From: Halopseudomonas sabulinigri | Lineage (GTDB): Bacteria > Pseudomonadota > Gammaproteobacteria > Pseudomonadales > Pseudomonadaceae | Assembly: GCF_900105255.1 (NCBI RefSeq) | Contig: NZ_LT629763.1 | Coordinates: 3,606,001-3,670,000, forward strand | Direction of reading: 5' to 3' | Length of the DNA stretch: 64,000 nucleotides | Shown: piece after piece, positions 51,585 to 62,002 of the stretch | Layout of the letters: each line of letters begins with the position of its first letter | Numbering within the stretch: position 1 is the stretch's first letter | Made by a program: the position numbers and the translations under genes | The notes under the pieces: generated by a model | What the model saw: only the letters and a program-made list of their open reading frames with translations | Told to the model about the DNA's origin: nothing | The model's database searches: none

Positions 51585-52905
51585 CCTCGGGCGTGGGGGC
51601 ATGGGCGTGGGTGGTCAGGTCGCTAGCCAGGCGGTACTGGTTGTTGCCACTGCGCTTGGCAGCGTACATGGCCAGATCGGCCGCATGAATCAGTTTGTCC
51701 AGGGTCAGCGCGTGATCCGGGAACACCGCAACGCCCAGACTGGCGCCGATGCGGTGCTGTCTGCCGTCGAGTAATACGGGTGTGGCCAGCTCGGTAAACA
51801 GTTTTTCGCAGATGGCATGGGCTTCGTCATTGAGGCGATGCTGCTGCGACAGGCCCTCCATCAGCACCACAAACTCGTCGCCGCCCAGGCGTGCCACCAT
51901 ATCACTGGTGCGCAGTGCATTGCGCAGGCGCTCGGCAACGGCAACCAGCACCTGATCGCCGGTAGCATGGCCATGCTGGTCATTGATGTACTTGAAGTTG
52001 TTCAGGTCGATGAAGACCAAGGCGACGCGGCTGTCTTGCCGGCGCGCCAAGGTGAGGGCCTGCTGCAATTGCTGCTCCAGCACCACACGGTTGGGCAGGC
52101 CGGTCAGGGCATCGTGATGCGCCAGTTGTTCCAGGGCGCGGGTTGAGCGTTTGTCTTCGGTGATATCGCGCACCACGCCCATCATCTTGAACGGCTGGCC
52201 CTGCGCGTTGCTGATGACGTTGCCGGTCTCGCGCAGCCAGTGCACGCTGCCATCGGGCCAGACCACGCGGTATTCCTCGTCATGGTTTTGCCCGGTTTCG
52301 ATGCAGCGTCGCTCGCCTTCACGCACCCGCTCCTGATCGTCCGGGTGCACGCTGTCACAAAACAGCTGATAGCTCGGAGTGATCTCGCCGGGCTGGTAGC
52401 CGAACATACCGTAGATGGCTTCCGACCAGTACAGCCGATCGGTGCCGATGTCCCAATCCCAAGTGCCGATCTGGGCAAAGTACTGGCTGCGCTTGAGCCG
52501 CTCCATCGCTTCATTGCTGGATTGGTGCGCCGGGTCAGGGTGAATGAGCACTACAGCGGTGCGCCGGGCAACGTCCGGCAGGCGTGTTATGTCTACCTGC
52601 TGGCGCTCGCCCTTGGCGTTCTGCGCCAAGGTTTCCTGACGCTGCAGTGGCTCAGGCATGGCGTTCAGCATTGGCAGCCAGCGGCTGAGTGGGCTGCCGG
52701 TCAGCTGTTTGCGCGGGCAGTTCAGCAGTTTGGCTGCCGCTGGGTTATGCCAGATGATGTTGCGCTTCGCATCGAGCATCAACATGCCATTGGGGGACAT
52801 GTCGAGTAGCGTGCGGTAGCGCTTGAGCTGCCGTCGGGCGTGCAGCAGCCAACCCGCCGATACGAGGGCGGCCAGTATAGCGGCGGCAATCAAAAACAGA
52901 TCCAT
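51553..52905 (-). CDS. Membrane-anchored PAS-GGDEF diguanylate cyclase
   Basis: A 450-residue protein. One N-terminal helix ([19 protein letters not shown]) is followed by a PAS domain ([19 protein letters not shown]), a second PAS domain ([27 protein letters not shown] end VVRDITEDK) and a GGDEF domain. The active site [10 protein letters not shown] is intact and an RTSD inhibitory site lies five residues before it, so it should make c-di-GMP with product inhibition. I chose ATG 52905 over an upstream GTG. Co-directional with the BdlA-like gene but separated by DUF808. Confidence 0.88.
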   Translation of the reverse strand: MDLFLIAAAILAALVSAGWLLHARRQLKRYRTLLDMSPNGMLMLDAKRNIIWHNPAAAKLLNCPRKQLTGSPLSRWLPMLNAMPEPLQRQETLAQNAKGERQQVDITRLPDVARRTAVVLIHPDPAHQSSNEAMERLKRSQYFAQIGTWDWDIGTDRLYWSEAIYGMFGYQPGEITPSYQLFCDSVHPDDQERVREGERRCIETGQNHDEEYRVVWPDGSVHWLRETGNVISNAQGQPFKMMGVVRDITEDKRSTRALEQLAHHDALTGLPNRVVLEQQLQQALTLARRQDSRVALVFIDLNNFKYINDQHGHATGDQVLVAVAERLRNALRTSDMVARLGGDEFVVLMEGLSQQHRLNDEAHAICEKLFTELATPVLLDGRQHRIGASLGVAVFPDHALTLDKLIHAADLAMYAAKRSGNNQYRLASDLTTHAHAPTPEVSRAAGGQSE

Positions 52906-53056
52906 TGGGAGGCATCGTTTCACTGTGCTTTACCGCAGTATACCCATGAACCGGGGCATTGCGACCGAATACTGGCGATCTGGAATCGTGCGTATGGCAG
53001 GTGAACCATGAATGCTAAGGTGACTCTGATTAGCAAAGTGCAATGGCAACAGTGAG

Positions 53057-53566
53057 ATGAACATGTCCTGGACCCAGGAAACGCTGAATGTGATTGGCAG
53101 TACGCTGCTGGATGAGTTCTCCGACCTATCGGATATCGAGCAGGGTACGCGCATAACCTTGCGCCTGGTACTTGCCGTGCTGCTGGGTGGCCTGCTTGGC
53201 CTGGAGCGCGAGCAGCAGGGTAAGGAGGCGGGTGTGCGCACTCACATGCTGGTCTCGCTTGGCGCTGCGCTGTTTGTGCTGGTACCGGACATCGCCGGTG
53301 CCATGGACGATGCCATGAGCCGCGTAATACAGGGGGTGGTCGCCGGGGTCGGCTTTCTCGGTGCGGGCACTATTCTGAAGCGCAACGCCAACGATGAGGT
53401 CAAGGGGCTGACTACCGCCGCGGGTATCTGGCTCACTGCCGCGATCGGCGTCACTATCGGCCTGGGCCATGAGTCGACCGCATTACTGGCTGCGGGCATG
53501 GCATTCATCATTCTTCATCTGGTGCCTTTGTTGATTAAACGCATGCCGGCCTCGGGTGATGAGTAG
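53057..53566 (+). CDS. MgtC/SapB family membrane protein
   Basis: A 169-residue protein with the MgtC transmembrane domain: RLVLAVLLGGLLGLEREQQGKEAGVRTHMLVSLGAAL, then VVAGVGFLGAGTILKRNANDEVKGLTTAAGIWLTAAIG. It lacks the long C-terminal ACT-like domain of virulence MgtC. Relatives help growth at low Mg2+ by affecting ATP synthase or transport. The ATG has GTGAGA upstream. Confidence 0.88.
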   Translation: MNMSWTQETLNVIGSTLLDEFSDLSDIEQGTRITLRLVLAVLLGGLLGLEREQQGKEAGVRTHMLVSLGAALFVLVPDIAGAMDDAMSRVIQGVVAGVGFLGAGTILKRNANDEVKGLTTAAGIWLTAAIGVTIGLGHESTALLAAGMAFIILHLVPLLIKRMPASGDE

Positions 53567-53647
53567 CTGATTTCTGTCGGATCTGGCGCGGGCTGAGGGG
53601 GCAGTTGGGTTACACTGCAGCCCTATTCGAATCAGGATGCTTACCCC

Positions 53648-54187
53648 ATGGCGTTGCAGGCTACACCCTATAAAGTCCAGCTGAACATCACCGACACCGA
53701 TCTGGGTGTGTACGAAAATGTGCGCATGACGGTAGCGCGGCATCCGTCGGAAACCGAGCAACGGCTGGCGGCGCGGATTCTGGCTTATGCGATCTGGTAT
53801 CAGGAGCGACTGGCTTTCGGTCGCGGCCTGTCGGATGTGGATGAGGCCGCGTTGTGGCACAAGAGCCTCGACGACCGTATCGAGCACTGGATCGAAGTCG
53901 GTCAGCCAGACTCGGATCGTCTGATCTGGTGTTCTCGTCGCGCTGAGAAGGTCTCGCTGCTGGCCTACGGCAACACCAAGGTGTGGGTTACCAAGCAGCT
54001 GCCAGCGGTAGCTGGGCTGAAGAACCTGCACATTGCCGCGCTGCCGGTCGAAGAGCTGGACGCGCTAGCCGACAACATGGGCCGCACCATTGATTGGGGG
54101 GTGATGATCAGTGATGGCGTGCTTTACGTCAGTGATGGCGAGGCGCAGCACGAGCTGGCGCTTGAGTGGCTGCAGGGCGAGCGTTGA
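53648..54187 (+). CDS. yaeQ: YaeQ family protein
   Basis: A 179-residue protein. The N-terminus ATPYKVQLNITDTDLGVYEN, the segment HPSETEQRLAARILAYAIWY and the core LWHKSLDDRIEHWIEVGQP with CSRRAEKVSLLAYG are YaeQ signatures. The fold resembles PD-(D/E)xK nucleases but no activity is established. It is 6 bp upstream of recJ, a conserved pairing in pseudomonads, which suggests a DNA-related role. Confidence 0.93.
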   Translation: MALQATPYKVQLNITDTDLGVYENVRMTVARHPSETEQRLAARILAYAIWYQERLAFGRGLSDVDEAALWHKSLDDRIEHWIEVGQPDSDRLIWCSRRAEKVSLLAYGNTKVWVTKQLPAVAGLKNLHIAALPVEELDALADNMGRTIDWGVMISDGVLYVSDGEAQHELALEWLQGER

Positions 54188-54193
54188 GGTTTT

Positions 54194-55933
54194 ATGCTGA
54201 TCGAGTCGCGTCAAACACCTGAGCAACTGCCCGATCTGGGTGATATTTCCCCGCTGTTGACCCGCCTTTACGCCGCCCGTGGCGTGCAAAGCAGCGCCGA
54301 GCTGGATCGCGGGCTGCGCGCGCTCCTGCCCTACCAGCAACTGGCTGGCATTGACGCCGCGGTTGCCGTGCTCTGCGCGGCGCTGGAGCAGCAGCAGTCG
54401 ATCCTGATAGTCGGTGATTTTGATGCCGATGGTGCCACTGCCAGTAGTGTGGCAGTACTGGCGCTGCGCATGCTGGGCGCGGCGCAGGTTGATTATCTGG
54501 TGCCCAATCGTTTCGAGTACGGCTATGGCCTCACGCCGGAAATTGTCGCGGTTGCGTTGCAGCGCCAGCCGGATCTGCTGGTGACCGTGGATAACGGCAT
54601 TTCCAGCATCGAAGGTGTAGCGGCCGCTAAGGCAGCGGGTTTGCGCGTGCTGGTGACCGATCACCATCTGCCTGGCGAACAGCTGCCGCAGGCCGATGCA
54701 ATCGTCAATCCGAGCCAGCCCGGCTGCGCTTTTCCAAGCAAGGCGATGGCCGGCGTCGGGGTTATTTTCTATGTGATGCTGGCGCTGCGCGCGGCGTTGC
54801 GTGAGCGTGGCTGGTTTGCCGGCCGGGGTGAGCCGAGTCTGGCCGAACCGAATCTGGCTGAGCTGCTCGATCTGGTCGCGCTCGGCACTGTGGCTGATGT
54901 AGTGCCGCTGGATGCCAATAATCGAATTCTGGTGCATCAGGGGCTGGCCCGCATTCGTGCCGGGCGCTGCCGGCCGGGTATCCGAGCCTTGCTTGAGGTC
55001 GCCGGGCGCGCTGCGGATAAACTGGTTTCCAGCGATCTTGGTTTCATTGTCGGCCCGCGTTTGAATGCGGCCGGACGGCTGGATGATATGAGCCTGGGCA
55101 TTGAGTGCCTGCTGACAGAGGACGAGGGGCTGGCGCTGGATATGGCGCGCGAGCTAGACGGCCTCAATCGGGATCGCAAGAGCATCGAGCGCGACATGCA
55201 GCAGCAGGCGCTGAAAACGCTCGATGCCATGCAGCTGGATGAGGCTGATCTGCCCTTTGGGTTGTGCCTGTTTGACGCTGAGTGGCACCAGGGGGTTATT
55301 GGTATTCTGGCTTCGCGGCTGAAGGATCGTTTTCACCGCCCGGTCATCGCGTTCGCCGATGCGGGCGGCGGCCAGATCAAGGGTTCTGCGCGCTCGGTCG
55401 CCGGTCTGCATATTCGCGATGCGTTGGATGCGGTTGCTGCGCAGCATCCCCAGCTCATCAGCAAGTTTGGCGGTCACGCGATGGCGGCCGGTCTGTCGCT
55501 GGCGGTGGAGCATTTCGATGCTTTTCGCCAAGCCTTTGATGCCGAGGTGCGACGCCAGCTGAGTGCGGCCGACCTGACCGGGCGCTTGCTGTCTGACGGC
55601 GATTTGCAGAGCCATGAGCTTTGCATGCAGACCGCAGGGCAACTGCGGGAGGCTGGACCCTGGGGCCAGCATTTCCCGGAGCCGCTGTTTCACGGCGACT
55701 TCAAGCTGGTGCAGCAGCGTCTTGTCGGTGAGCGGCATCTCAAAATGCTATTACAGTTGCCGGCTGGCAACGAACTGTACGATGCTATCGCCTTCAATAT
55801 AGATCCGCAGTGCTGGCCGAACCCGCAGGCTACCCTGGTTCGCGTGGCTTATACCCTGGATATCAATGAGTTCCGCGGGCGCCAGAGCTTGCAACTGATG
55901 GTGCGTCACGTGGAAGCTTTACCTCTAGGCTGA
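54194..55933 (+). CDS. recJ: Single-stranded-DNA-specific 5'-3' exonuclease RecJ
   Basis: A 579-residue DHH-family nuclease. The metal-binding motifs are GDFDADGATAS, VTVDNGIS, VLVTDHHLPGE, and the DHHA1 region SKFGGHAMAAGLSL. A C-terminal OB-like domain ends QSLQLMVRHVEAL. Motif I reads GDFDADGATA, with Ala after DG where E. coli has Ile or Val, which is common. It works in RecF-type repair, base-excision and mismatch repair. It is the last gene of the yaeQ-recJ pair. Confidence 0.96.
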   Translation: MLIESRQTPEQLPDLGDISPLLTRLYAARGVQSSAELDRGLRALLPYQQLAGIDAAVAVLCAALEQQQSILIVGDFDADGATASSVAVLALRMLGAAQVDYLVPNRFEYGYGLTPEIVAVALQRQPDLLVTVDNGISSIEGVAAAKAAGLRVLVTDHHLPGEQLPQADAIVNPSQPGCAFPSKAMAGVGVIFYVMLALRAALRERGWFAGRGEPSLAEPNLAELLDLVALGTVADVVPLDANNRILVHQGLARIRAGRCRPGIRALLEVAGRAADKLVSSDLGFIVGPRLNAAGRLDDMSLGIECLLTEDEGLALDMARELDGLNRDRKSIERDMQQQALKTLDAMQLDEADLPFGLCLFDAEWHQGVIGILASRLKDRFHRPVIAFADAGGGQIKGSARSVAGLHIRDALDAVAAQHPQLISKFGGHAMAAGLSLAVEHFDAFRQAFDAEVRRQLSAADLTGRLLSDGDLQSHELCMQTAGQLREAGPWGQHFPEPLFHGDFKLVQQRLVGERHLKMLLQLPAGNELYDAIAFNIDPQCWPNPQATLVRVAYTLDINEFRGRQSLQLMVRHVEALPLG

Positions 55934-56074
55934 ATGGGTACGTTTCTCAATAGGGGGATTGACGGCCTGACCGCTTTCCGCTTTTATGACGGTACAAAAA
56001 CGCCAAGTGCGTCACAGTTTGGTACCTAAACAGACTGTGGCTCATGAATAAACGCATGCTCAAGGAAGTCGCGG

Positions 56075-58330
56075 GTGCCGGACCTTAAACAACAACTGGT
56101 TACGATGCAGCGCAGTCTTGGGCTGGGCCCCGACGATATTCGTCAGCGCCTGCGAATGCTGCTGATAACCGAGGCAGGTTTGCCAGCGCTACACGCCAAT
56201 CTGCAGCAGCTGGATGCCCTGCATTGCGACTGTATTCAGGCACTGTTTTCTCACCTTGATGGTTTCGAGCAACCTGCGCAGCTACTCCGCGACCCGCAGC
56301 GTCTGCAGTACCTCAAAGCCCAGCAGCAACGCTATTTCAGCCAGCTGCTGCGCGGCCCCTACGATCTGCAATATGCCCGTCTGCGACTATTGGTTGGCCT
56401 GACCCATCAGCGCCATGGCCTGGATCTGAAGTGGTATCTCGGCGCCTTCCACTTTTACCTCGACTATATGCACTTGGCCATCCGCCGCACCTGGGCTGAA
56501 CAGCCAGAACTGGCCGAGCAGCTGTACGCCAGCTTGCTGAAGGCGGCGTTTTTTGACATCGCACTGACCGTAGACAGCTACGCCAGTGCCGATAAGATGG
56601 CGCTGCAGGCCAGCCAGGATCGCTACTCCAGGGCGTTGCACGGGGCCAATGACGGGATCTGGGAATGGCATGTTGATGAGGATCGTCTGCATCTCTCCGA
56701 ACGCTGGCTGGCGATGCTGGGGCTCGATAGCCAGCGTGCTCCAGTGACGCTTGAGCAATGGGCCATGCTCATGCCGGAGGCGCAGCGGCTGACCTTTCGA
56801 GCTGCGGTCCAGGCCCATTTGGAGGGGCGTCAGGCCTTTCTGCACCTGGAGTGTCAGCTACGTGACAGCTGGGGGCAACTGGTCTGGGTACTGATACGCG
56901 GGGTGGTGAGTACCGATCTGTATGGTCAGCGGTTGCTGGCGGGTTCGCAGACAGATATCGGTCAGCGCAAGCAGGCCGAGCAGGAGCTGGCGCATGCCAC
57001 GCTGCACGACAGTCTCACCGGTCTGCCCAACCGGCAAAGTGCCGGCCAGCTGATTGCTCAGGCCTTGCAGCGTCAGGTCAAGCCGGGTGCACGGCACGCC
57101 GCTGTACTCTTTATTGATCTGGACCGTTTCAAGTTGATCAATGACAGCCTGGGCCACCAGACGGGTGATCAGGTGCTCATTCAGGTCGCCAAGCGTATTG
57201 AGCGTTGCCTGCGTCCTGGTGACCATCTGTGCCGGTTTGGCGGTGATGAATTTGTGGTGCTGCTGGATGACATGGCCTTGGCACATGATGCTGAGCTGGT
57301 CGCCAAGCGCATCATGCACGCGTTGCATTATCCGATTATTGCCGGCTCACGCCGCCTCAGTGTCAGCGTCAGCATCGGCGTGGCGCCGCTCAAGGGTGAG
57401 GGCGAGCAGCAGGATGCGCTACGTGAAGCCGATCTTGCTCTGTATCGGGCCAAGGCCTTTGGAAAAGCGCAGCTGGCGCTCTACAACGACAGCCTGCAGG
57501 AAGAGGTGCATCAGCGCCTGAACCTGGAGAATGCATTGAGTGAGGCGCTGGCCCGCAAGCAGTTTGAGCTTTATTACCAGCCGATTGTGCAGGTGTCTGC
57601 CGGTCGCTCCCATGTGGTGGGCGTCGAAGCCCTGCTGCGCTGGTGGCAGGGTGAGCGCCTGGTGCCGCCGGATGAGTTTATCCCGGCGCTGGAAGAAACC
57701 GGCGAGATTGTCGAGGTTGGTGATTGGGTGCTGCAGCAGGCTTGCGCTCAGGTTCAGCAGTGGCAACAGGATGGGCTGGCCGGGTTGCGGTGTTCGGTGA
57801 ACCTGTCCAGTCGTCAACTGCAGGAAGACGGGTTTGCCCAGCGCGTCGCGACCATCCTGAAGGAAACGGGTTTGCCGGCTGCTAGCCTGGTGCTGGAAAT
57901 TACCGAGAGCCTGCTGATGCGTGATGTCCCTGATACCCTGGCCACCCTGCGTGAGCTGGAAAGCATGGGCGTGCGCATTGCGCTGGATGATTTCGGCACC
58001 GGCTTCTCGTCGCTGGGTTACCTGCATCGTTATCCGCTGCACATCATCAAGGTGGATAAAAGCTTCATCACCAAGGCGCCGGATGACGACCGTCTGAAGG
58101 CGATCAGTCGGGCCATCATCGGTCTGGGTCGTGGTCTGGAAATGGACGTTATCGCCGAGGGTATTGAAACCCCCGAGCAGATGGACTTTCTGCATACCGA
58201 GGGCTGCAACTTCGTGCAGGGATACTGGTTCAGTCGTCCGCAGTCGGCCAGCATGATTCACCCCATCCTGGTAAAACTCTCAGCAGTGGCCTACGACGCC
58301 TCGCCGGCTGAAGAAGTGCTGCTTGGCTGA
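56075..58330 (+). CDS. Globin-coupled sensor with PAS, GGDEF and EAL domains
   Basis: A 751-residue cytoplasmic c-di-GMP enzyme. A protoglobin domain (about 1-170) has the likely proximal haem ligand H111 in VGLTHQRHGLDLKWYLGAF. A PAS domain spans about 180-295. The GGDEF domain has FGGDEF (388-392) with RPGD inhibitory site at 379-382. The EAL domain carries E517AL and intact LEITES, DDFGTGFSSLGYL, IIKVDKSFI, AEGIET and QGYWFS. It should sense O2 or redox and make or break c-di-GMP; which prevails is unclear. GTG 56075 with AAGGAA upstream. Confidence 0.9.
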   Translation: MPDLKQQLVTMQRSLGLGPDDIRQRLRMLLITEAGLPALHANLQQLDALHCDCIQALFSHLDGFEQPAQLLRDPQRLQYLKAQQQRYFSQLLRGPYDLQYARLRLLVGLTHQRHGLDLKWYLGAFHFYLDYMHLAIRRTWAEQPELAEQLYASLLKAAFFDIALTVDSYASADKMALQASQDRYSRALHGANDGIWEWHVDEDRLHLSERWLAMLGLDSQRAPVTLEQWAMLMPEAQRLTFRAAVQAHLEGRQAFLHLECQLRDSWGQLVWVLIRGVVSTDLYGQRLLAGSQTDIGQRKQAEQELAHATLHDSLTGLPNRQSAGQLIAQALQRQVKPGARHAAVLFIDLDRFKLINDSLGHQTGDQVLIQVAKRIERCLRPGDHLCRFGGDEFVVLLDDMALAHDAELVAKRIMHALHYPIIAGSRRLSVSVSIGVAPLKGEGEQQDALREADLALYRAKAFGKAQLALYNDSLQEEVHQRLNLENALSEALARKQFELYYQPIVQVSAGRSHVVGVEALLRWWQGERLVPPDEFIPALEETGEIVEVGDWVLQQACAQVQQWQQDGLAGLRCSVNLSSRQLQEDGFAQRVATILKETGLPAASLVLEITESLLMRDVPDTLATLRELESMGVRIALDDFGTGFSSLGYLHRYPLHIIKVDKSFITKAPDDDRLKAISRAIIGLGRGLEMDVIAEGIETPEQMDFLHTEGCNFVQGYWFSRPQSASMIHPILVKLSAVAYDASPAEEVLLG

Positions 58331-58369
58331 ACGCTGCTATAGTCAGTAGTCATTGATCAGAGGTGATTT

Positions 58370-58780
58370 ATGCGACATTGGCTACTGGCGTTCACGGCGG
58401 GTTTTCTGGCGGTTCTGTGTTTTCATCAGGTGGCATTGGGCTTGCTGCATGCGGCAGGCATTGTGCCCTTTGCGCCTTTCTCGCTGGCGGCCACCGCACC
58501 GCTTGGCGTGCCTGCGGTGCTTTCTGCCTGCTTCTGGGGTGGCCTCTGGGGGCTGGTGCTGGTTTGGGTCCTGGCACGGCTGGGCAACCAGTTGGTCTGG
58601 TTAAAGGCGGCACTCTTCGGTGGTGTCGCTCTGACCGTAGTGGCGCTGCTGGTGGTGTTTCCGCTCAAGGGCTACGGCTTCGATCCGGCGCAGCTGCCCG
58701 CGCGCTTCATTATCGGCTTTATTCTCAACGCCTTCTGGGGCGTCGGCACCCTGGTGTTTTTGCGCTGCTTCGGACGCTAA
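58370..58780 (+). CDS. Hypothetical four-helix membrane protein
   Basis: A 136-residue protein with four hydrophobic helices, starting MRHWLLAFTAGFLAVLCFHQV and containing FWGGLWGLVLVWVLARLG and FIIGFILNAFWGVGTLVFLRC. The ATG is preceded by AGAGGTGATTT. I do not recognise a characterised family; similar small hypothetical membrane proteins occur in pseudomonads. It follows the c-di-GMP gene by 39 bp and may share its transcript. Confidence 0.7.
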   Translation: MRHWLLAFTAGFLAVLCFHQVALGLLHAAGIVPFAPFSLAATAPLGVPAVLSACFWGGLWGLVLVWVLARLGNQLVWLKAALFGGVALTVVALLVVFPLKGYGFDPAQLPARFIIGFILNAFWGVGTLVFLRCFGR

Positions 58781-59064
58781 TGCCGTTACCGAGGCACTCC
58801 ATCAGGCTGCGTTAGCCGCCGCAGTTGCCGGTGGTTGTCCCCGCTTTTCTGGACTGATTTGTCTGCGTTGCCGCCCGGCCGCGGTCGCCTCGATGACGGT
58901 GCCCAGCGTCGCCCGCTAATCGGCCAAGCAACGTGGGATATTTGTGGTATAACGCCGCTGCCGCGTAGCGTGGCGTTGTTGTCGCCCTTTTCCGCAGGCG
59001 ACTTAGCCGCTGCTGTCAGCAGTACGCCGGCGCCGATCGGTAGTGAAAAATCAGTGGAGGGGAG

Positions 59065-60693
59065 ATGTTGATCAGACGTGCCAATATTGGACTCAGAGCC
59101 GCCGCGTGCTTCGCCGCGCTGGCGTTGTTGATGGTCATGCTCGGTGCCATGTCGCTGGTTCAGATGCAGCGTATGGATCATATGGCCAAGCAGGTTGATG
59201 AAAACTGGCTGCCGGCGATCCTGGAAACCAATGATATGGGCATCGCCATTGCCCGCGTTCGCGCTCTGACCTTGCGCTCCATCACGCTCAGTAACGGCGC
59301 TGAGCTTACCGATACCCTGCAGCGTATGCAGGGCGCTGAAACCGATATGCTGGCTGCTGAAAAGCGCTATGAAGCACTTATTGCATCTGAGCAGGAGCGC
59401 GCCGCCTTCAACGAATTCAAGACGGCGTCAGATCGCTATTTAGCGCAGCAGCATCTGGTGGTGGAACTGGTCAAGGCGGGGCGGACGGAGGAGGCCGAGG
59501 CGGCGGTTTCCAGCGGGCTGAACCAGTATGCCGATGAGATGATGCTGCGGCTAAGACGGCTGACCGAGCTGAACCAGCAGGGCGCCACAGCGGCTGCCAA
59601 GGCGGCAGATGCCAGCTATCAGAATGGCTTTACGGTGGTGGTGGGGCTACTGGTGGTCACTCTGCTGTTGACTGTTGGGCTGGCCGTGCTGCTCACCCGC
59701 AGCATTGTCCGCCCGTTGGCTGAGGCGCTGGGCGTGGCCAAAGTGATCGCCGCGGGCGACCTGACCCAAAGGTTTACCATCGAGGGTCGCGACGAACCTG
59801 CGCAATTACTGGTCGCGCTGCGCGACATGCAACGCAGCTTGAGCGACACCATTCAAGGCATCAGTAACTCCTCCACCCAGCTGGCCTCGGCGGCGGAAGA
59901 GTTGAACGCTGTCACTGAGGACGCGACCCGAGGCTTGCGGCAGCAGAACAATGAAATGGAGCAGGCGGCTACCGCCGTCAACGAGATGACCGCGGCGGTG
60001 GAAGAGGTCGCGCGTAATGCGGTGAGCACCTCTGAGGCCTCCCGCGAGACCGATAACAATGCCCGCGACGGCGGCGAAAAGGTACGTCAGACGGTGGCCT
60101 CCATCAATACCCTGGCTGGCGATGTAACCGCGACGGCTGACAGCGTTGAAGATCTGGCCAAGGATGTGCACAACATATCCCAGGTGCTGGATGTTATCCG
60201 CGCGGTGGCTGAGCAGACTAACCTGCTGGCGCTGAACGCCGCAATTGAAGCGGCCCGTGCCGGCGAGCAGGGGCGTGGTTTTGCTGTGGTCGCGGACGAA
60301 GTGCGCGCACTGGCACACCGTACGCAGCAGTCGACGGAGGAAATCGAACGCATGATTTCCGCGGTGCAGCAGGGCGCCGCCGGCGCGGTTACGGCGATGC
60401 AGAAGAGCATGGGGCAGGCCAGCCATACCTTGGGGCTGGCGCAAGCGGCCGGTGAGGCGCTGGAAGACATAACCCGCGCCGTCGGCTCGATCAACGAGCG
60501 CAATATGGTGATCGCCAGCGCCTCCGAAGAGCAGGCGCAAGTCGCTCGGGAAGTGGATCGCAACCTGATCAATATCCGGGATCTGTCGATGCAGACGGCT
60601 GCCGGTGCCGAGCAGACCAATGCCGCCAGCCAGGAGCTGTCGCGCCTGGCCGTGACCTTGAACCAGCTGGTTGCACGCTTCAAGCTGCAGTGA
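59065..60693 (+). CDS. Methyl-accepting chemotaxis protein (4HB sensor)
   Basis: A 542-residue chemoreceptor. The first membrane helix is at about 8-30, the periplasmic four-helix bundle runs to about 185, the second helix ([22 protein letters not shown]) is followed by HAMP ([24 protein letters not shown]), then a long coiled coil with the tip [20 protein letters not shown]. It lacks the CheR/CheB docking pentapeptide NWETF and ends QLVARFKLQ. The ligand is unknown. The ATG has GGAGGGGAG before it. Confidence 0.93.
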   Translation: MLIRRANIGLRAAACFAALALLMVMLGAMSLVQMQRMDHMAKQVDENWLPAILETNDMGIAIARVRALTLRSITLSNGAELTDTLQRMQGAETDMLAAEKRYEALIASEQERAAFNEFKTASDRYLAQQHLVVELVKAGRTEEAEAAVSSGLNQYADEMMLRLRRLTELNQQGATAAAKAADASYQNGFTVVVGLLVVTLLLTVGLAVLLTRSIVRPLAEALGVAKVIAAGDLTQRFTIEGRDEPAQLLVALRDMQRSLSDTIQGISNSSTQLASAAEELNAVTEDATRGLRQQNNEMEQAATAVNEMTAAVEEVARNAVSTSEASRETDNNARDGGEKVRQTVASINTLAGDVTATADSVEDLAKDVHNISQVLDVIRAVAEQTNLLALNAAIEAARAGEQGRGFAVVADEVRALAHRTQQSTEEIERMISAVQQGAAGAVTAMQKSMGQASHTLGLAQAAGEALEDITRAVGSINERNMVIASASEEQAQVAREVDRNLINIRDLSMQTAAGAEQTNAASQELSRLAVTLNQLVARFKLQ

Positions 60694-60809
60694 GGTTGGA
60701 GGGCGGGTCCCCGGGCTGGCAATTGCCGGCCTGGGCACCGCCTGACGCGGTCACCGTGGACGCTCGCTTGCCAGGCAAGCAGGCCCTGCACTCTGCGCCT
60801 TAATTCCGC

Positions 60810-60815
60810 TACAAT
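60810..60815 (+). promoter_or_regulatory. Candidate -10 element for prfB
   Basis: TACAAT, five of six to consensus, 31 bp before the prfB ATG. No good -35 at 16-18 bp (TGCACT is nearest). Confidence 0.4.
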
Positions 60816-60845
60816 GGCGGCTTTTTCCTGCCGGGACGAGTCAAC

Positions 60846-61941
60846 ATGGAAATCAATCCGATTCTGAACACCATCAAAGATCTGCGTAGTCGCTCCGAAA
60901 CCATTCGGGGGTATCTTTGACTACGATCAAAAGCACGAACGGCTGATCGAAGTAGAGCGCGAACTGGAAGATCCCAGCGTCTGGAACGAGCCCGAACGGG
61001 CACAGAACCTGGGGCGTGAGCGCGCGCAGCTGGCGCAGATTGTAGAAACCCTGGATCAGATGAGCAGCGGCCTGGCCGACGCCTCCGACCTGCTGGAAAT
61101 GGCAGCGGAAGAAGAAGATCAGGGCGCCGTGGATGACGTGGTGGTCGAGCTGGAGCGCCTGCAGGCGGCGCTGGAAAAGCTGGAGTTCCGCCGCATGTTC
61201 AGCGGCGAGATGGACGCCAGCAACTGCTATCTGGATATTCAGGCCGGCTCTGGCGGTACCGAGGCGCAGGACTGGGCCAATATGCTGCTGCGCATGTACC
61301 TGCGCTGGGCCGACCAGCGCGGCTTTGAAACCGAGATCGTGGAGCTGTCCGAAGGCGAGGTGGCCGGTATCAAGAGTGCCACCGTGCACATCAAGGGCGA
61401 ATACGCTTTTGGCTGGTTGCGCACCGAGATTGGTGTACATCGCCTGGTGCGCAAGAGCCCTTATGACTCGGGCAACCGCCGGCACACCTCGTTTTCCGCT
61501 GTGTTCGCCGCGCCGGAAATCGATGACGATATCGAAATCGACATCAACCCGGCTGACCTGCGCGTCGATACCTACCGCTCCTCAGGCGCCGGCGGTCAGC
61601 ACGTAAACACCACCGACTCGGCAGTACGTATTACCCACGTGCCGACCAATACCGTGGTGAGCTGCCAGAACCAGCGTTCCCAGCACGCCAACCGTGACAC
61701 CGCCATGAAAATGCTGCGGGCCAAGTTGTACGAGCTGGAAATGATGAAGCGCAACGAAGCGGCGCAGGCGCTGGAGGATACCAAATCCGACATCGGCTGG
61801 GGTCACCAGATTCGCTCCTACGTACTGGATCAGTCGCGCATCAAGGATTTGCGCACCGGTATCGAGAACAGCAACTGCAACGCGGTGCTGGACGGTGATC
61901 TGGACGAGTTTATCGAGGCCAGTCTGAAGCAGGGGCTCTAA
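60846..61941 (+). CDS. prfB: Peptide chain release factor 2 (with programmed +1 frameshift)
   Basis: RF2 made from two frames: ATG 60846 to codon 60915-60917 (24 codons), then +1 shift at the in-frame TGA (60918-60920) into the frame reading GAC TAC, ending 61941. The product is 364 residues. The GGQ loop that triggers peptide release is in [20 protein letters not shown]. The codon-recognition tripeptide is SPY (61456-61464) in [17 protein letters not shown] rather than SPF as in E. coli. It is upstream of lysS, as in most gammaproteobacteria. Confidence 0.96.
60907..60921 (+). promoter_or_regulatory. RF2 autoregulatory frameshift site
   Basis: GGGGGTATCTTTGAC: a Shine-Dalgarno-like GGGGG, the slippery CTT codon and the in-frame TGA with a C after it, the standard RF2 site. 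Low RF2 slows reading of TGA C and favours the +1 shift, raising RF2 synthesis. Confidence 0.95.
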
Positions 61942-62002
61942 GCCCCGCGCGTTTTGTCCGCAGCCAACCTATATTGAATTGATTTTCCGGGATTTCACCG
62001 AC

